Shown here piece by piece: positions 35,366-44,262 of a DNA stretch of 64,000 nt. The translations under genes and the position numbers were made by a program. Each line of letters starts with the position of its first letter. The first letter of the stretch is position 1. The notes beneath the pieces were generated by a model, which saw only the letters and a list, made by a program, of their open reading frames with translations, had not been told where the DNA came from and made no database searches. This DNA is from Neptunicoccus cionae (lineage in GTDB: Bacteria; Pseudomonadota; Alphaproteobacteria; Rhodobacterales; Rhodobacteraceae): positions 496,001 to 560,000 of the forward strand of contig NZ_BMKA01000003.1 of NCBI RefSeq assembly GCF_014643735.1, read 5' to 3'.

Positions 35366-35899
35366 ATGAAAAAACTTATAGGCGCAGTGCTCCTTGTCGG
35401 GATGGTGTCCTCTTGCGGTCTGGGCAATAGCGCAGGCAGCAGTGCGGGAAGTGCCGGTTCGGCTGGCAGCGCAGGCTCCGCCGGAAGCGCTAATTCTGCG
35501 GGCAGTTCCGCTGGCAGCTTTGGCAGCCTGTTTGGCCGCCGCAACCGTGTGGAACAGCGGATCGATCCGGTGATCCAGAACAACGGCGGCCTAATCAGCG
35601 TCGTTAAAGAAGCCCGATTTGAGCGGGCACGCGGTGGTGCCATCATCCGCGCCCGCGGTGTCGCCCCCCGTCAGGGTTACTATGACGCGAGCCTTTACAG
35701 CGCGACTGATCTGCAACCGGATGAAAGCGGCAATATCACACTGGAATTCCGCGCCAAGGAACCCCAGTTCCAGACCAATGTTCTGGGGGAACGTACGCGG
35801 GAAATCGATGTCGGGATTTTCATCTCCGAACAGAAACTGAATGCCGCCAACGCCATTCGTGTGGTGGGCCGTCAGAACCAGATCAGCCTGAAACGCTGA
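35366..35899 (+). CDS. Lipoprotein with Gly-Ser-Ala repeat linker
   Basis: A 177-residue protein. The signal peptide ends in a lipobox (GMVSSC, Cys 17), so it is probably an outer-membrane lipoprotein. A low-complexity linker of S-A-G triplets follows (residues 22-54), then a folded C-terminal domain of about 120 residues (residues 62-177) with FERARGGAIIRARGVAPRQGY and a beta-rich pattern. I do not recognise the family. A ribosome site is weak (ggtcgg). It converges with rnd, and a shared terminator lies between them. Confidence 0.75.
   Translation: MKKLIGAVLLVGMVSSCGLGNSAGSSAGSAGSAGSAGSAGSANSAGSSAGSFGSLFGRRNRVEQRIDPVIQNNGGLISVVKEARFERARGGAIIRARGVAPRQGYYDASLYSATDLQPDESGNITLEFRAKEPQFQTNVLGERTREIDVGIFISEQKLNAANAIRVVGRQNQISLKR
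35429..35527 (+). repeat. Nine-base repeats coding Ser-Ala-Gly
   Basis: Tandem degenerate copies of a nine-base unit coding the tripeptide SAG, about ten in number, interrupted by extra serines and one Asn. Such tracts can change length by slippage without a frame shift, altering the linker between the lipid anchor and the domain. Confidence 0.7.
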
Positions 35900-35924
35900 T
35901 CGCTTCTCCAGTTTGGGCCGAGCC

Positions 35925-35956
35925 ACCGGCCCTGTCGTTTACGTCAGGGCCGGTCT
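35925..35956. terminator. Bidirectional terminator between lipoprotein gene and rnd
   Basis: Perfect ten-base-pair stem accggccctg / cagggccggt with a ten-base loop. It lies 25 bases after the lipoprotein stop and directly next to the rnd stop on the other strand. On the plus strand it is followed by ctgttt. Confidence 0.65.
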
Positions 35957-35958
35957 GT

Positions 35959-37116
35959 TTAGATGTGTACGATTTTCACGCTGCTGCCGTCCGCGGATAG
36001 GGCTACCTTGCCGTCACAGAGGTCTTTGGCATCCCTGCCGAACACCTCGTTCCGCCAGCCACGGAACACCTGTTCGGCGCCCAGACCCGCCGCGATGTCA
36101 TCAAGATCAGAGGCATTGGCGATCAGCTTTTGCGCCACGCCGGATTCTTCGGCCTTGGCTTTCAACAGCACCCGCAACAAATCCGCAAGACCTTCACTGC
36201 CCTGTGGGCGCTGACGCACCTTGGCGACTTGGGGAAGGTTCTCGCTCGGGATCGCATCAGCAGCTTTGACAGAGGCAAGGATGCCTTCCCCAATGGCACC
36301 CTTACGGGCCTCGCGCAGCAACAGACGGGATTTCCCCAGATCATTGATCGCTTTGGGCCGTGTGGCCGCCACTTCCATCAGCGCATCATCTTTGAACACA
36401 CGATTGCGCGGGATGTTGCGTTCTTGAGCGTAGGCTTCGCGGAATTTAGCGAGCTCTTGCACAGTCGCCAGAAAACGGCGGGAATTGCTGCGGGTTTTCA
36501 ACCGCTTCCAAGCATCATCAGGATTGGCGTTATAGGTTTCAGGATTGGTCAGAATCTCGACTTCTTCCTCAACCCATGACGTCCGCTTAGTCTGATGCAG
36601 CTTGCGCTTCAGAAACTCGTAAATCTCGCGCAGGTGGGTCACATCGCCCAAAGCGTAGTGCTTCTGCTTTTCCGACAGGGGCCGCGCCGACCAGTCGGTA
36701 AACCGCGAGGATTTGTCCAACTGCGCCTTGGCAATCTTGCGCACCAGCGTTTCATAGCCGACCTGTTCGCCAAAGCCACACACCATCGCCGCCACTTGCG
36801 TGTCAAAGAAGGGTTTCGGGAATATCCCGCGATCCACGTAGAAAATCTCAAGATCCTGCCGCGCCGCGTGAAACACCTTCACAACGCTTTCATCTTGAAA
36901 CAGCTCGTATAGCGGATCAAGGGACAGCTCGGGTTCAAGCACATCGATCAGGACAGCGCCCTCATCCCCTTCACCGGGATGGGCCATCTGGATCAGACAA
37001 AGCTTGGAATAATAGGTGCGCTCCCGCAGGAACTCGGTGTCGATGGTGACATAGTCGAATTTTGCACATTGGGCACAAAACTCTGCCAACTGTTCGGTGG
37101 TTGTGATCGTTTTCAT
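35959..37116 (-). CDS. rnd: Ribonuclease D
   Basis: A 385-residue 3'-5' exonuclease that trims stable RNAs including tRNA precursors. The DEDD catalytic residues lie in VTIDTEFLRERTYYSKL, VKVFHAARQDLEIFY and the YALGDVTHLREIYEFL region; one or two HRDC-type helical domains occupy the C-terminal half (residues about 200-385). Length is normal. A tRNA-Asn gene lies just upstream on the same strand. Confidence 0.94.
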   Translation of the reverse strand: MKTITTTEQLAEFCAQCAKFDYVTIDTEFLRERTYYSKLCLIQMAHPGEGDEGAVLIDVLEPELSLDPLYELFQDESVVKVFHAARQDLEIFYVDRGIFPKPFFDTQVAAMVCGFGEQVGYETLVRKIAKAQLDKSSRFTDWSARPLSEKQKHYALGDVTHLREIYEFLKRKLHQTKRTSWVEEEVEILTNPETYNANPDDAWKRLKTRSNSRRFLATVQELAKFREAYAQERNIPRNRVFKDDALMEVAATRPKAINDLGKSRLLLREARKGAIGEGILASVKAADAIPSENLPQVAKVRQRPQGSEGLADLLRVLLKAKAEESGVAQKLIANASDLDDIAAGLGAEQVFRGWRNEVFGRDAKDLCDGKVALSADGSSVKIVHI

Positions 37117-37182
37117 AAACAGGGCTTAGTTTTTTTCGCTGCGATCTTCAAGGTATGAAAACCGCAGTCGGTCAGGGAAAAA

Positions 37183-37257
37183 TGGCTCCGGCGGTAGGGA
37201 TCGAACCTACGACCAATTGATTAACAGTCAACTGCTCTACCGCTGAGCTACGCCGGA
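37183..37257 (-). tRNA. tRNA-Asn (GTT)
   Basis: On the minus strand the 75-base gene begins TCCGGCGTAGCTCAGCGG, has anticodon GTT in the loop CTGTTAA, a T-arm GGTTCGATCCC, and ends with acceptor CGCCGGA, discriminator G and an encoded CCA. All seven acceptor pairs match. Confidence 0.96.
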
Positions 37258-37332
37258 ACATTTTTACCTTGCGGTGATGGGCGTATAGCAAAGGGTATTT
37301 GGGGCGTCCATAGCCATTTTGCTTCTTTTTGA

Positions 37333-38259
37333 TTATTTTTCAAAGAAGACCGCATCGACGCTAATCGGGCCGTCTGACGCAACGAGATCGCGCTCTGACA
37401 GGTCGATCAAATGGGCGAAAACATTGCGGGTTGCGGCAGGGATCAGGCGCGGGTCCACATCGGTGTAGATCTGTTCGGCCAGTTGCAGCGCGGTTGCAGG
37501 GTTACCTCCTGCGAGTGCCTGACGAATCTGGGTCTCGCGGGATTTGCGATGGCGGATTTGGTGTGCGACCATTGCAGCGGGATCGTTGATCGGCCCGCCG
37601 TGGCCAGGGTAGTAGATAGAATCGCCTTCCCGCGCGGCGAGCTTTTCCATTGAGGCCATGAAACTGGTCAAATCCCCGTCAGGCGGCGACACCATCGTGG
37701 TGGCCCAGCTCATCACGTGGTCGCCCGTCAGCACTGCGCCTGTGCCTTGCAGCGCGAAACACAGGTGGTTGGACAGATGGCCCGGTGTGTGAATCGCCTC
37801 CAGCGCCCAGCCATCGCCTGTTACCACTTCACCGTCTGCAATCTTGCGATCCGGTGCGAAGCCTGCGTCGATGCCTTCATTGCCGCCAAGGTTACCCTGC
37901 GTGGCCAGACGCTCCATCACGGCGCTGCGGCCTTCATTCGCGGTGCCGAAACCCAGAACCGGCGCGCCAGTGGCTTCAGACAGGCGGCGGCACAGGGGGG
38001 AGTGGTCCACGTGGGAGTGCGTCACGAGGATATGGCTGACAGGCCGCCCGCCGATTGCCCCCAACAACGCCCCCAGATGCGCATCACTGTCGGGACCCGG
38101 ATCAACCACTGCAAGCGCGCCCTGCCCCACCAGATAGGTCTGGGTGCCGGTGAAGGTCATCGGTCCGGCGTTGGGCGCGGTAACAACGCCAATCAGCGGC
38201 GTCAGCTGCACCAGCTCTCCGGTTTTGGGGGTATAGTTGCGGTCAAACGGATCAGACAT
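37333..38259 (-). CDS. MBL-fold metallo-hydrolase, LACTB2-like
   Basis: A 308-residue metallo-beta-lactamase-fold enzyme. The zinc motif THSHVDHSPL is near residue 86; further ligands are in HTPGHLSNHL, LTGDHVMSW and YYPGHGGP. A C-terminal winged-helix-like extension is present, as in LACTB2-type hydrolases or nucleases. The frame is open upstream to 38463 but that part overlaps the divergent kinase gene; MSDPFDRNYTPKTGE is the natural start and gagagc precedes it. The substrate is unknown. Confidence 0.85.
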   Translation of the reverse strand: MSDPFDRNYTPKTGELVQLTPLIGVVTAPNAGPMTFTGTQTYLVGQGALAVVDPGPDSDAHLGALLGAIGGRPVSHILVTHSHVDHSPLCRRLSEATGAPVLGFGTANEGRSAVMERLATQGNLGGNEGIDAGFAPDRKIADGEVVTGDGWALEAIHTPGHLSNHLCFALQGTGAVLTGDHVMSWATTMVSPPDGDLTSFMASMEKLAAREGDSIYYPGHGGPINDPAAMVAHQIRHRKSRETQIRQALAGGNPATALQLAEQIYTDVDPRLIPAATRNVFAHLIDLSERDLVASDGPISVDAVFFEK

Positions 38260-38313
38260 CAGCGGCTCTCCAGCTTTGGGTTGCACAGGGGCGGTTAGGC
38301 CCGTAACGCTGTT

Positions 38314-39639
38314 GTGGTGATGTTTAACAAATGGCTCAAGCCCTATCTGCCCCGTTCCCTGTTCGGCCGCGCCTTTATGATCCTTGCGGTGCCCATCGTG
38401 CTGATCCAAGTCGTGGTCGGCGTTGTCTTTGTGGAACGCCTGTTTCAGGACGTGACGCGGCAAATGACGCAGTCCACCTCTCTTGATCTAAAGCACCTGA
38501 TTGGCCTGCTAGAGGATGGGCAGGACACCACAAAAGCCGCACGTGACTTGCAAATCACGCTGCGCCCTGCGCCGGATGCGGATTTAACTGCGCCGGATCG
38601 CCTGAAGGACAGTCTGGATTTCTCGGGGCGTTACGTGATCGAAACCCTGCACGACGAAATCCCGCAAGCCCGTGTTGTGGACCTTGCCAGCCCCAAAAGC
38701 GCTGTCTCCCTGATCGCGCTGGTGAACGACACGCCTTACGAATTCACCTTGCCCCGCCAGCGTGTGTCTGCCGCCAACCCGCATCAATTGCTGGTGGCGA
38801 TGGTGGCGGCGGCGATCTTTCTGACCGCCCTTGCAGCCGCTTTCCTGCGCAACCAGATCAGCCCCGTGCGCCGTCTGGCCCGAGCGGCGGATGCGTTTGG
38901 CAAGGGCCAGTCCCTGCCGCTTTACCCCCGTGGCGCGTCCGAAGTGCGTGCGGCCACCAATGCGTTCCTGTCCATGCGGGCGCGGATTGAGCGGCAGATC
39001 GAGCAGCGCACGCTGATGCTGTCGGGCGTCAGCCACGATCTGCGCACGCCGCTGACCCGCCTGAAACTGTCCCTGTCACTGCTTGATTCAGAGGACGAAG
39101 AGATCGCCCTGATGGCGCGGGATCTGGACGAAATGGAGGACATCCTGAACGAGTTTCTGGCCTTTGCCAAAGGCGACAGCGAGGAACAGGACGAGATGGT
39201 CTCCCCCCTTGCGCTGGCCGAGCAGGTGATCGCCAATGCAGGGCGCAGCGGTCGGGATATTCCGCTGAAACTGGAAGGGGCCGAGGACGCGGCCGAGCCT
39301 GTCAAAATGCGCCGCCCCGCCGTGCAGCGGGCGATTGCGAACCTGCTGTCCAATGCGGCGAAATACGGCGACCGGAGCGAGCTGACCCTATACACAGGGG
39401 CCGGTTTTGTAGAGTTCGTGGTGGAAGACAACGGTCCCGGCATCCACCCCGACCAACGGGAAACCGCCGTAAAACCCTTCGCCCGACTGGACGCCGCGCG
39501 CAATCAGGACAAAGGCAGCGGAGTAGGACTCGGCCTCGCCATAGCCGCCGACATCGCAAGAAGCCACGGGGGGAGCCTGAACCTCGGAGACAGTGAGACG
39601 CTAGGCGGGTTAAAGGCGGCGTTTAGGTTGCCGCGGTAG
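38314..39639 (+). CDS. Sensor histidine kinase, EnvZ-like, without adjacent regulator
   Basis: A 441-residue membrane kinase. Membrane segments lie at about residues 20-42 and 152-174, followed by HAMP, then HisKA with GVSHDLRTPLTRLKLSLSLL (His 241) and ATPase boxes NLLSNAAKYG, VEDNGPGI and GSGVGLGLAIAADI. This matches the EnvZ/osmosensor class. The frame begins with GTG GTG ATG (38314, 38317, 38320), any of which may be used. No response regulator gene is next to it; the following gene is an AT-rich orphan and the preceding one is divergent. Confidence 0.88.
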   Translation: MVMFNKWLKPYLPRSLFGRAFMILAVPIVLIQVVVGVVFVERLFQDVTRQMTQSTSLDLKHLIGLLEDGQDTTKAARDLQITLRPAPDADLTAPDRLKDSLDFSGRYVIETLHDEIPQARVVDLASPKSAVSLIALVNDTPYEFTLPRQRVSAANPHQLLVAMVAAAIFLTALAAAFLRNQISPVRRLARAADAFGKGQSLPLYPRGASEVRAATNAFLSMRARIERQIEQRTLMLSGVSHDLRTPLTRLKLSLSLLDSEDEEIALMARDLDEMEDILNEFLAFAKGDSEEQDEMVSPLALAEQVIANAGRSGRDIPLKLEGAEDAAEPVKMRRPAVQRAIANLLSNAAKYGDRSELTLYTGAGFVEFVVEDNGPGIHPDQRETAVKPFARLDAARNQDKGSGVGLGLAIAADIARSHGGSLNLGDSETLGGLKAAFRLPR

Positions 39640-39726
39640 GGGGTGGGAGTGAATTAGCTTGCCGTACACAGTCCTTTTCGGCACGATTAAGAAAAAGAAA
39701 TTCACCCACAACAAACTGCTCTTTTT

Positions 39727-40482
39727 ATGTACAAAAACTTATTATCAACCATTCTGAAATCCTTAGGTAATATCGCGAACATCTGTCGAATTCTGACGAT
39801 CCTGTTGGTTCTCGGATTTTTTGTCGCCAGCCATACTGTCACTACGGTAGCGGCACTCACTAGCACGGCTATAACCGCTGTAGCCGGTGCAGGCTCCACA
39901 GTAATGGGGCGGAGCAGCATCGAAGCACACAAAATGTCCACAAAGAACGCCCGATTACAAAACAGTCTCGAGATAGAAAAGAAGAGAGTCGCCAAGCTTT
40001 CAAAGGAGAGTGCCGCTCTCCGGAATAAAGACCTGATCCGCATTCGTGGAAGAACCACAACGGTCAAAAAAGCTTCTTCAGAGGTTCTCAACCGTGTTGC
40101 AAAGAGAACGGTACGAGCAACAGCCACCAACCTTTCCAGCATACCTGGCGAAAGCATTCCCTTTTATGGCATTGCTATTATCCTTGCAGCAACAGCATAC
40201 GAACTTCAGGCTGCTTGTGCCAACATGAAGGATATTTACGAGCTTCAGGTCGCGATCAACCCCGATGTTTCCCATGCTAGCGACAGAGATACGATTTGCG
40301 CTATGAAAATCCCAACGAAACAAGAGATTTGGGAAAGTGTCAAAGGTTCCCCAAACGCGGCTTGGCAATCCAGTAGAGAGAAACTCTTGGAAGTTTCAGA
40401 CGATTTGAAATCCGTGGAAATGCCTACTTTCAGTCGCATGTGGAAACGTTTCGCCGGTTTGATCGGGGCGCGTTTACCTTAA
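39727..40482 (+). CDS. Orphan membrane protein with coiled coil, AT-rich
   Basis: A 251-residue protein of a family I do not recognise. Hydrophobic segments lie at about residues 20-55 (ILTILLVLGFFVASHTVTTV then an Ala/Thr/Gly-rich stretch) and 142-165 (FYGIAIILAATAYELQAAC). Between them is a charged helical region (residues about 65-105) likely to form a coiled coil. Base composition is clearly richer in A+T than both neighbours, and AGA and TTA codons, rare in the window, are common. No ribosome site is evident before the ATG. These are signs of acquisition by transfer. Confidence 0.6.
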   Translation: MYKNLLSTILKSLGNIANICRILTILLVLGFFVASHTVTTVAALTSTAITAVAGAGSTVMGRSSIEAHKMSTKNARLQNSLEIEKKRVAKLSKESAALRNKDLIRIRGRTTTVKKASSEVLNRVAKRTVRATATNLSSIPGESIPFYGIAIILAATAYELQAACANMKDIYELQVAINPDVSHASDRDTICAMKIPTKQEIWESVKGSPNAAWQSSREKLLEVSDDLKSVEMPTFSRMWKRFAGLIGARLP

Positions 40483-40488
40483 CCCCCC

Positions 40489-42117
40489 TCACCCGTCCAA
40501 AGCCCGTAACTCCCGCCGCATGATCTTGCTGGTTGCTGTCATCGGCATTTCCGTCAAGAACCTGACAGAGCGGGGGGCGACGTGGGGGGAGACTTTTTGT
40601 TTTACCCGTTCGATCAGGGCTTGTTCCATTCCCTCCGGTGACACCCCTTCGCGCAGGACGATGAAGGCTTTGACCACCTCGCCTCGGATGTCGTCCGGTA
40701 CGCCGATCACCCCTGCAAAGACCACGTCTTTGTGGCCGCCGAGGCAGGATTCAATCTCGCTTGGTCCGACGCGGTAGCCAGCGGAGGTGATCACATCGTC
40801 ATCGCGTGAGGAGAAGGCGAAGAAGCCGTTCTCGTCCCGTGTGCCGATGTCTCCGGTGCGCATCCATTCGCCGCTGAATTTCGCGGCGGTTTTTTCCGGT
40901 GCGTTCCAGTATTTCAGGAACATCGCCTTGTGGCTGTGGTGGATGGCGATCTCTCCGGTTTCGCCGTCTTCCAGCGGGATGCCGTCAGGGCCAAGGATCA
41001 CCACCTCGGCACCGGGCACCGCCTGCCCCATGCTGTCTGGGCGCGGATCAAAGCTGCGCACGCAATTTCCCAGCACAAGGTTACACTCGGTCTGGCCGTA
41101 AATCTCGTTGATGGTCAGGCCCAGCCCCTTGCGCCCCCAGTCAAGGATGTCCGCACCCAGTGCCTCACCGCCGGACAGAACAGATCGCAGGGTCGTCGCG
41201 CCGGGTGCAGGCACCTGCCGCATCAGTTTGAGCGCCGTGGGCGGCAAAAATGCGTTGCGGATGGAGTGGGCCGCGATCACGTCATAGACCTTTTCAGGAT
41301 CGAATTTGCCCATGCGGTAGGCCACCACCGGCACCCCGTAATAGAGGCTTGGCATCAGGGTGTTCATCAGGCCGCCCATCCACGCCCAATCCGCAGGCGT
41401 CCAGTGCAGATCGCCCTTGATCGGAAAGAAGTTGTGGGCGGTTTCGATGCAGGGCAGATGGCCGATCAGCACCCGATGCCCGTGCAGCGCGCCTTTGGGC
41501 GGGCCTGTCGTGCCAGAGGTATAGACCAGCAGTGCGGGATCATCAGGGCTGGTGGCAAGGGTGCGAAAACTGTCAGAGGCGGCGTTGAGATCGGCGTGAA
41601 AGTCGCGCACATCCGGCCCTGCCCCGTCGATACAATAGATGGTTTCAAGGTCTGGCAGGCGGTCGCGCACCTCCAGCAGTTTGGGCAGGTTGGCGCTGTC
41701 TGTTACCACCACCCGTGCTCCGCTGTCGCGCAGACGAAACTCCAGCGCGTCGGCCCCGAACAGGGTAAACAGCGGCAGCGCGACGCCAGCAGTTTTATAG
41801 ATCCCGAAATGGCAAAGTGCGGTTTCAAGGGATTGCTGCAACAGGATGGCACAGCGGTCCCCCCGCTCTGCCCCGCCTGCCGTCAGAACATTGGCAAACC
41901 GGTTGGCAAGCCGGTCCAGTTGCTGGAACGTCACCCGCGTGGCCGCACCGCTGTCCTTCAGGCAGATCAGCGCTGTGCGTTCGGGATCCTGCCGCGCCCA
42001 ACGTTCCACACAGGCGGAGGCCATGTTGAACCGGTCAAGCTGTGGCCATTCAAAGGCCGCGCGCATCGCAGACCAACTGTCGCGGCGCGGGACCAGCGTA
42101 TCGGCAAAGCGGGTCAT
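40489..42117 (-). CDS. Acyl-CoA synthetase (AMP-binding)
   Basis: A 542-residue adenylate-forming enzyme that activates a carboxylic acid through an acyl-AMP to its CoA thioester. The P-loop-like motif LVYTSGTTGPPKGALHG is near residue 198; GQTECNLV, MRTGDIGTRDENGF and the C-terminal catalytic-lysine motif MTATSKIMRRELR are all present. The overall pattern is of the acetyl-CoA/medium-chain acyl-CoA synthetase branch; the acid is not predictable. Its stop is six bases from that of the orphan gene on the other strand, and its start overlaps the lipoprotein gene upstream by four bases. Confidence 0.9.
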   Translation of the reverse strand: MTRFADTLVPRRDSWSAMRAAFEWPQLDRFNMASACVERWARQDPERTALICLKDSGAATRVTFQQLDRLANRFANVLTAGGAERGDRCAILLQQSLETALCHFGIYKTAGVALPLFTLFGADALEFRLRDSGARVVVTDSANLPKLLEVRDRLPDLETIYCIDGAGPDVRDFHADLNAASDSFRTLATSPDDPALLVYTSGTTGPPKGALHGHRVLIGHLPCIETAHNFFPIKGDLHWTPADWAWMGGLMNTLMPSLYYGVPVVAYRMGKFDPEKVYDVIAAHSIRNAFLPPTALKLMRQVPAPGATTLRSVLSGGEALGADILDWGRKGLGLTINEIYGQTECNLVLGNCVRSFDPRPDSMGQAVPGAEVVILGPDGIPLEDGETGEIAIHHSHKAMFLKYWNAPEKTAAKFSGEWMRTGDIGTRDENGFFAFSSRDDDVITSAGYRVGPSEIESCLGGHKDVVFAGVIGVPDDIRGEVVKAFIVLREGVSPEGMEQALIERVKQKVSPHVAPRSVRFLTEMPMTATSKIMRRELRALDG

Positions 42118-42620
42118 CGGATGAAGACCTGCACTTTCACCAGATCGGTGATCGGGACGCCCAGAACCTGCATCGCCGCGATGGACAGTTGCGACCCTGC
42201 GCCCGACTCTCCGCCGCTTGGCAACAGACGCAGGTTCACGGAGGCACCGGAACCTTCTACCACCACGCGCCCGTCTGCCTCGGAGCTGACAAGGGGTGTG
42301 CGCAGCCAGAACCCGTCCCGTTCCAACAGCCCCAGAGAGGCGATGGTGGTGCCTTTGTCCTGCTCGGGGCGCTCTACCGGTTTGGTGGCCTCCGCAAGTG
42401 CTGTTTCGCTTACCGCGCCTGCGGCGTCCTGTGTCAGCGCGCCGCCTTTGTTCAAAGCCGTTGTATCGGGATGCGACTGGGCCGGTTCAGGGGGGGCAAC
42501 CGGCGCCTCTGCCACTGGTTTTGCGTCCTTGTCACCCCGTTTGAACAGGCCAAAACCCTGATCGCCGCAGCCAGCCAGCGCCAAAGTCGCGATCGTCGTA
42601 AGAAGGAGAGGTGTTTTCAT
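42114..42620 (-). CDS. Small lipoprotein of unknown function
   Basis: A 168-residue protein with a clean lipoprotein signal (ATLALAGC, Cys 18), a Pro/Ala-rich linker (residues about 30-90) and a short folded C-terminal part (GLLERDGFWLRTPLV and GGESGAGSQLSIAAMQVLG). I recognise a Rhodobacteraceae-type pattern but no function. It overlaps the acyl-CoA synthetase start by four bases, so the two are probably co-translated. A gaagga ribosome site is seen upstream. Confidence 0.75.
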   Translation of the reverse strand: MKTPLLLTTIATLALAGCGDQGFGLFKRGDKDAKPVAEAPVAPPEPAQSHPDTTALNKGGALTQDAAGAVSETALAEATKPVERPEQDKGTTIASLGLLERDGFWLRTPLVSSEADGRVVVEGSGASVNLRLLPSGGESGAGSQLSIAAMQVLGVPITDLVKVQVFIR

Positions 42621-42743
42621 GGCGGTGTCCTGTCGGTGTCTTTAGTGTCATTGGTCGCGCTATAAAGCAGCGTGGCGGTGTCCTGCCAGACGATAGGTCC
42701 AGCCGCAGTTCAATTCAACTCCCCGAAAAAGGCGGGAATCCCC

Positions 42744-42772
42744 TTGATGCGCTGGCAGTCACCCCCTAGGTT
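42744..42772 (+). promoter_or_regulatory. Start-proximal promoter of moaA
   Basis: TTGATG (42744-42749) and TAGGTT (42767-42772) with a 17-base spacer; the ATG follows after six bases and no ribosome site is present. The arrangement is the same as at the DctB-like gene, including the CCC before TAG. A leaderless mRNA is suggested. Confidence 0.45.
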
Positions 42773-42778
42773 CGCCCT

Positions 42779-43792
42779 ATGACAGATTTACCCAGACTTG
42801 TAGACCCGTTCCAGCGCGCCATCACCTACCTGCGGGTTTCCGTAACCGACAGGTGCGATTTCCGCTGTGTTTATTGCATGTCCGAGAACATGACCTTCCT
42901 GCCAAAGAAGGAACTGCTGACGCTGGAAGAGCTGGACCGCCTGTGTACCGCCTTTGTGGAACAAGGCGTGCGAAAGCTGCGGATCACCGGCGGTGAACCG
43001 CTGGTACGCCGTGGCATTATGGAATATTTCCGCGCCATGAGCCGCCATATCGATAGCGGCAAGCTGGACGAACTGACCCTGACCACCAACGGATCGCAAC
43101 TGCGCCGCTTTGCGCAGGAACTGGCCGATTGTGGTGTGCGGCGGGTGAATATCTCGCTTGATACGCTGGACGAACAGAAATTTGCCAAGATTACCCGCTG
43201 GGGCCGTCTGGCACAGGTGCTGGACGGGATCGACGCCGCGCAAGAGGTCGGTTTGCGGGTGAAAATTAACGTGGTTGCCCTGAAAGGCGGCAACGAGGAC
43301 GAGCTGGAAACCATCGTCAAATGGTGCGCGGATCGGGGCATGGACCTGACCTTCATCGAAGTGATGCCGATGGGCGATCTCGGGAATGAGGACCGTCTGG
43401 ATCAGTACTGGTCCCTCAAAGACCTGCGCGCGCGGTTGGAAGACACATGGTCCCTGACCGATCTGTCGGAAAACACCGGCGGCCCGGCCCGTTATGTGCG
43501 GGTCAATGAAACCGGCCAGAAAATTGGCTTTATCACCCCCCTGACCCACAATTTCTGCGAAAGCTGCAACCGCGTGCGCCTGACCTGCACCGGCCAGTTG
43601 TTCCAGTGTCTGGGCCAAGAAGACGAAGCCGACCTGCGCCGCGTGCTGCGGGACAACCCCGAAAACAACGCCCCGCTAATCGAAGCCATCCACGCCGCCA
43701 TCGCGAAAAAGCCCAAGGGCCACGATTTCGACTACTCACGGCAGGAAGTGGCAGGGACAATGACACGCCATATGAGCCATACTGGCGGGTGA
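42779..43792 (+). CDS. moaA: GTP 3',8-cyclase
   Basis: A 337-residue radical SAM enzyme that converts GTP to the first intermediate of molybdenum cofactor synthesis. The N-terminal iron-sulfur site is [10 protein letters not shown] (Cys 26, 30, 33), the C-terminal cluster [20 protein letters not shown], and GGEPLVRRG is the SAM-contact motif. The usual C-terminal double glycine is present (HMSHTGG). No other moa/moe gene is nearby. Confidence 0.97.
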   Translation: MTDLPRLVDPFQRAITYLRVSVTDRCDFRCVYCMSENMTFLPKKELLTLEELDRLCTAFVEQGVRKLRITGGEPLVRRGIMEYFRAMSRHIDSGKLDELTLTTNGSQLRRFAQELADCGVRRVNISLDTLDEQKFAKITRWGRLAQVLDGIDAAQEVGLRVKINVVALKGGNEDELETIVKWCADRGMDLTFIEVMPMGDLGNEDRLDQYWSLKDLRARLEDTWSLTDLSENTGGPARYVRVNETGQKIGFITPLTHNFCESCNRVRLTCTGQLFQCLGQEDEADLRRVLRDNPENNAPLIEAIHAAIAKKPKGHDFDYSRQEVAGTMTRHMSHTGG

Positions 43793-43865
43793 TGGTTGGG
43801 GGACGATCCCGCCCCCAGCCGAATACCAATGGCGCAATTTTGGAACATTCCAATTGATACCCACT

Positions 43866-43889
43866 AAGCCGCCCGCTGGCGGCTTTTCG
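43866..43889 (+). terminator. Terminator after moaA
   Basis: Eight-base-pair stem aagccgcc / ggcggctt with a cgct loop, followed by ttcg. It lies about 75 bases after the moaA stop. The T run is short. Confidence 0.55.
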
Positions 43890-43967
43890 TGATGCGCGCC
43901 AACGCATTCGGAACTACAACTCAAGCAACCTGTTAACTCCTGAGAGCCCCAAACACAGGAAACCATC

Positions 43968-44246
43968 ATGCGATTATTCCATCCGGACACACGGAATCTG
44001 AGCGAACGGCATAAGAGAATTTATGCGTATTTTGAGTTGGCCTATACGGTCGTCGATGTTTCCGCAGCGCTTTTATTCGTGGTGGGCAGCATTCTGTTTT
44101 TCAATGAATCCACAACCTATTCCGGCACATGGCTTTTCCTGATCGGCTCAATCTTGTTTGGTCTGCGACCGACCTTGAAACTTATTCGGGAATACGCCTA
44201 TCTGCGGGTGGGCGACTATGAGGACGTTGCCATCAAGCGCCCTTAG
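43968..44246 (+). CDS. YrhK-domain small membrane protein
   Basis: A 92-residue protein with two membrane helices (YTVVDVSAALLFVVGSILFF and the LFLIGSILFGL region) and the pattern of a YrhK domain, a short module of unknown function. The charged N-terminus ERHKRIYAYFELAYT precedes helix 1. The ATG follows a usable caggaaacc ribosome site. It converges with the OlsB-like gene. Confidence 0.75.
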   Translation: MRLFHPDTRNLSERHKRIYAYFELAYTVVDVSAALLFVVGSILFFNESTTYSGTWLFLIGSILFGLRPTLKLIREYAYLRVGDYEDVAIKRP

Positions 44247-44262
44247 CAAAACGCTAGTACCC

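Noticed and set aside
35230-35646. Leftward Pro/Ala/Leu-repeat frame
   Set aside because: Antisense reading of the Ser-Ala-Gly repeat tract of the lipoprotein gene.
39702-40157. Leftward 151-codon frame opposite the orphan membrane protein
   Set aside because: The rightward 251-codon frame is longer and has a sensible membrane/coiled-coil layout; the leftward protein is a compositional mirror of it.
40930-42561. Rightward 543-codon open frame
   Set aside because: It is antisense to the acyl-CoA synthetase, which has all the motifs of its family; the antisense protein is His/Gln/Arg-rich without any domain.
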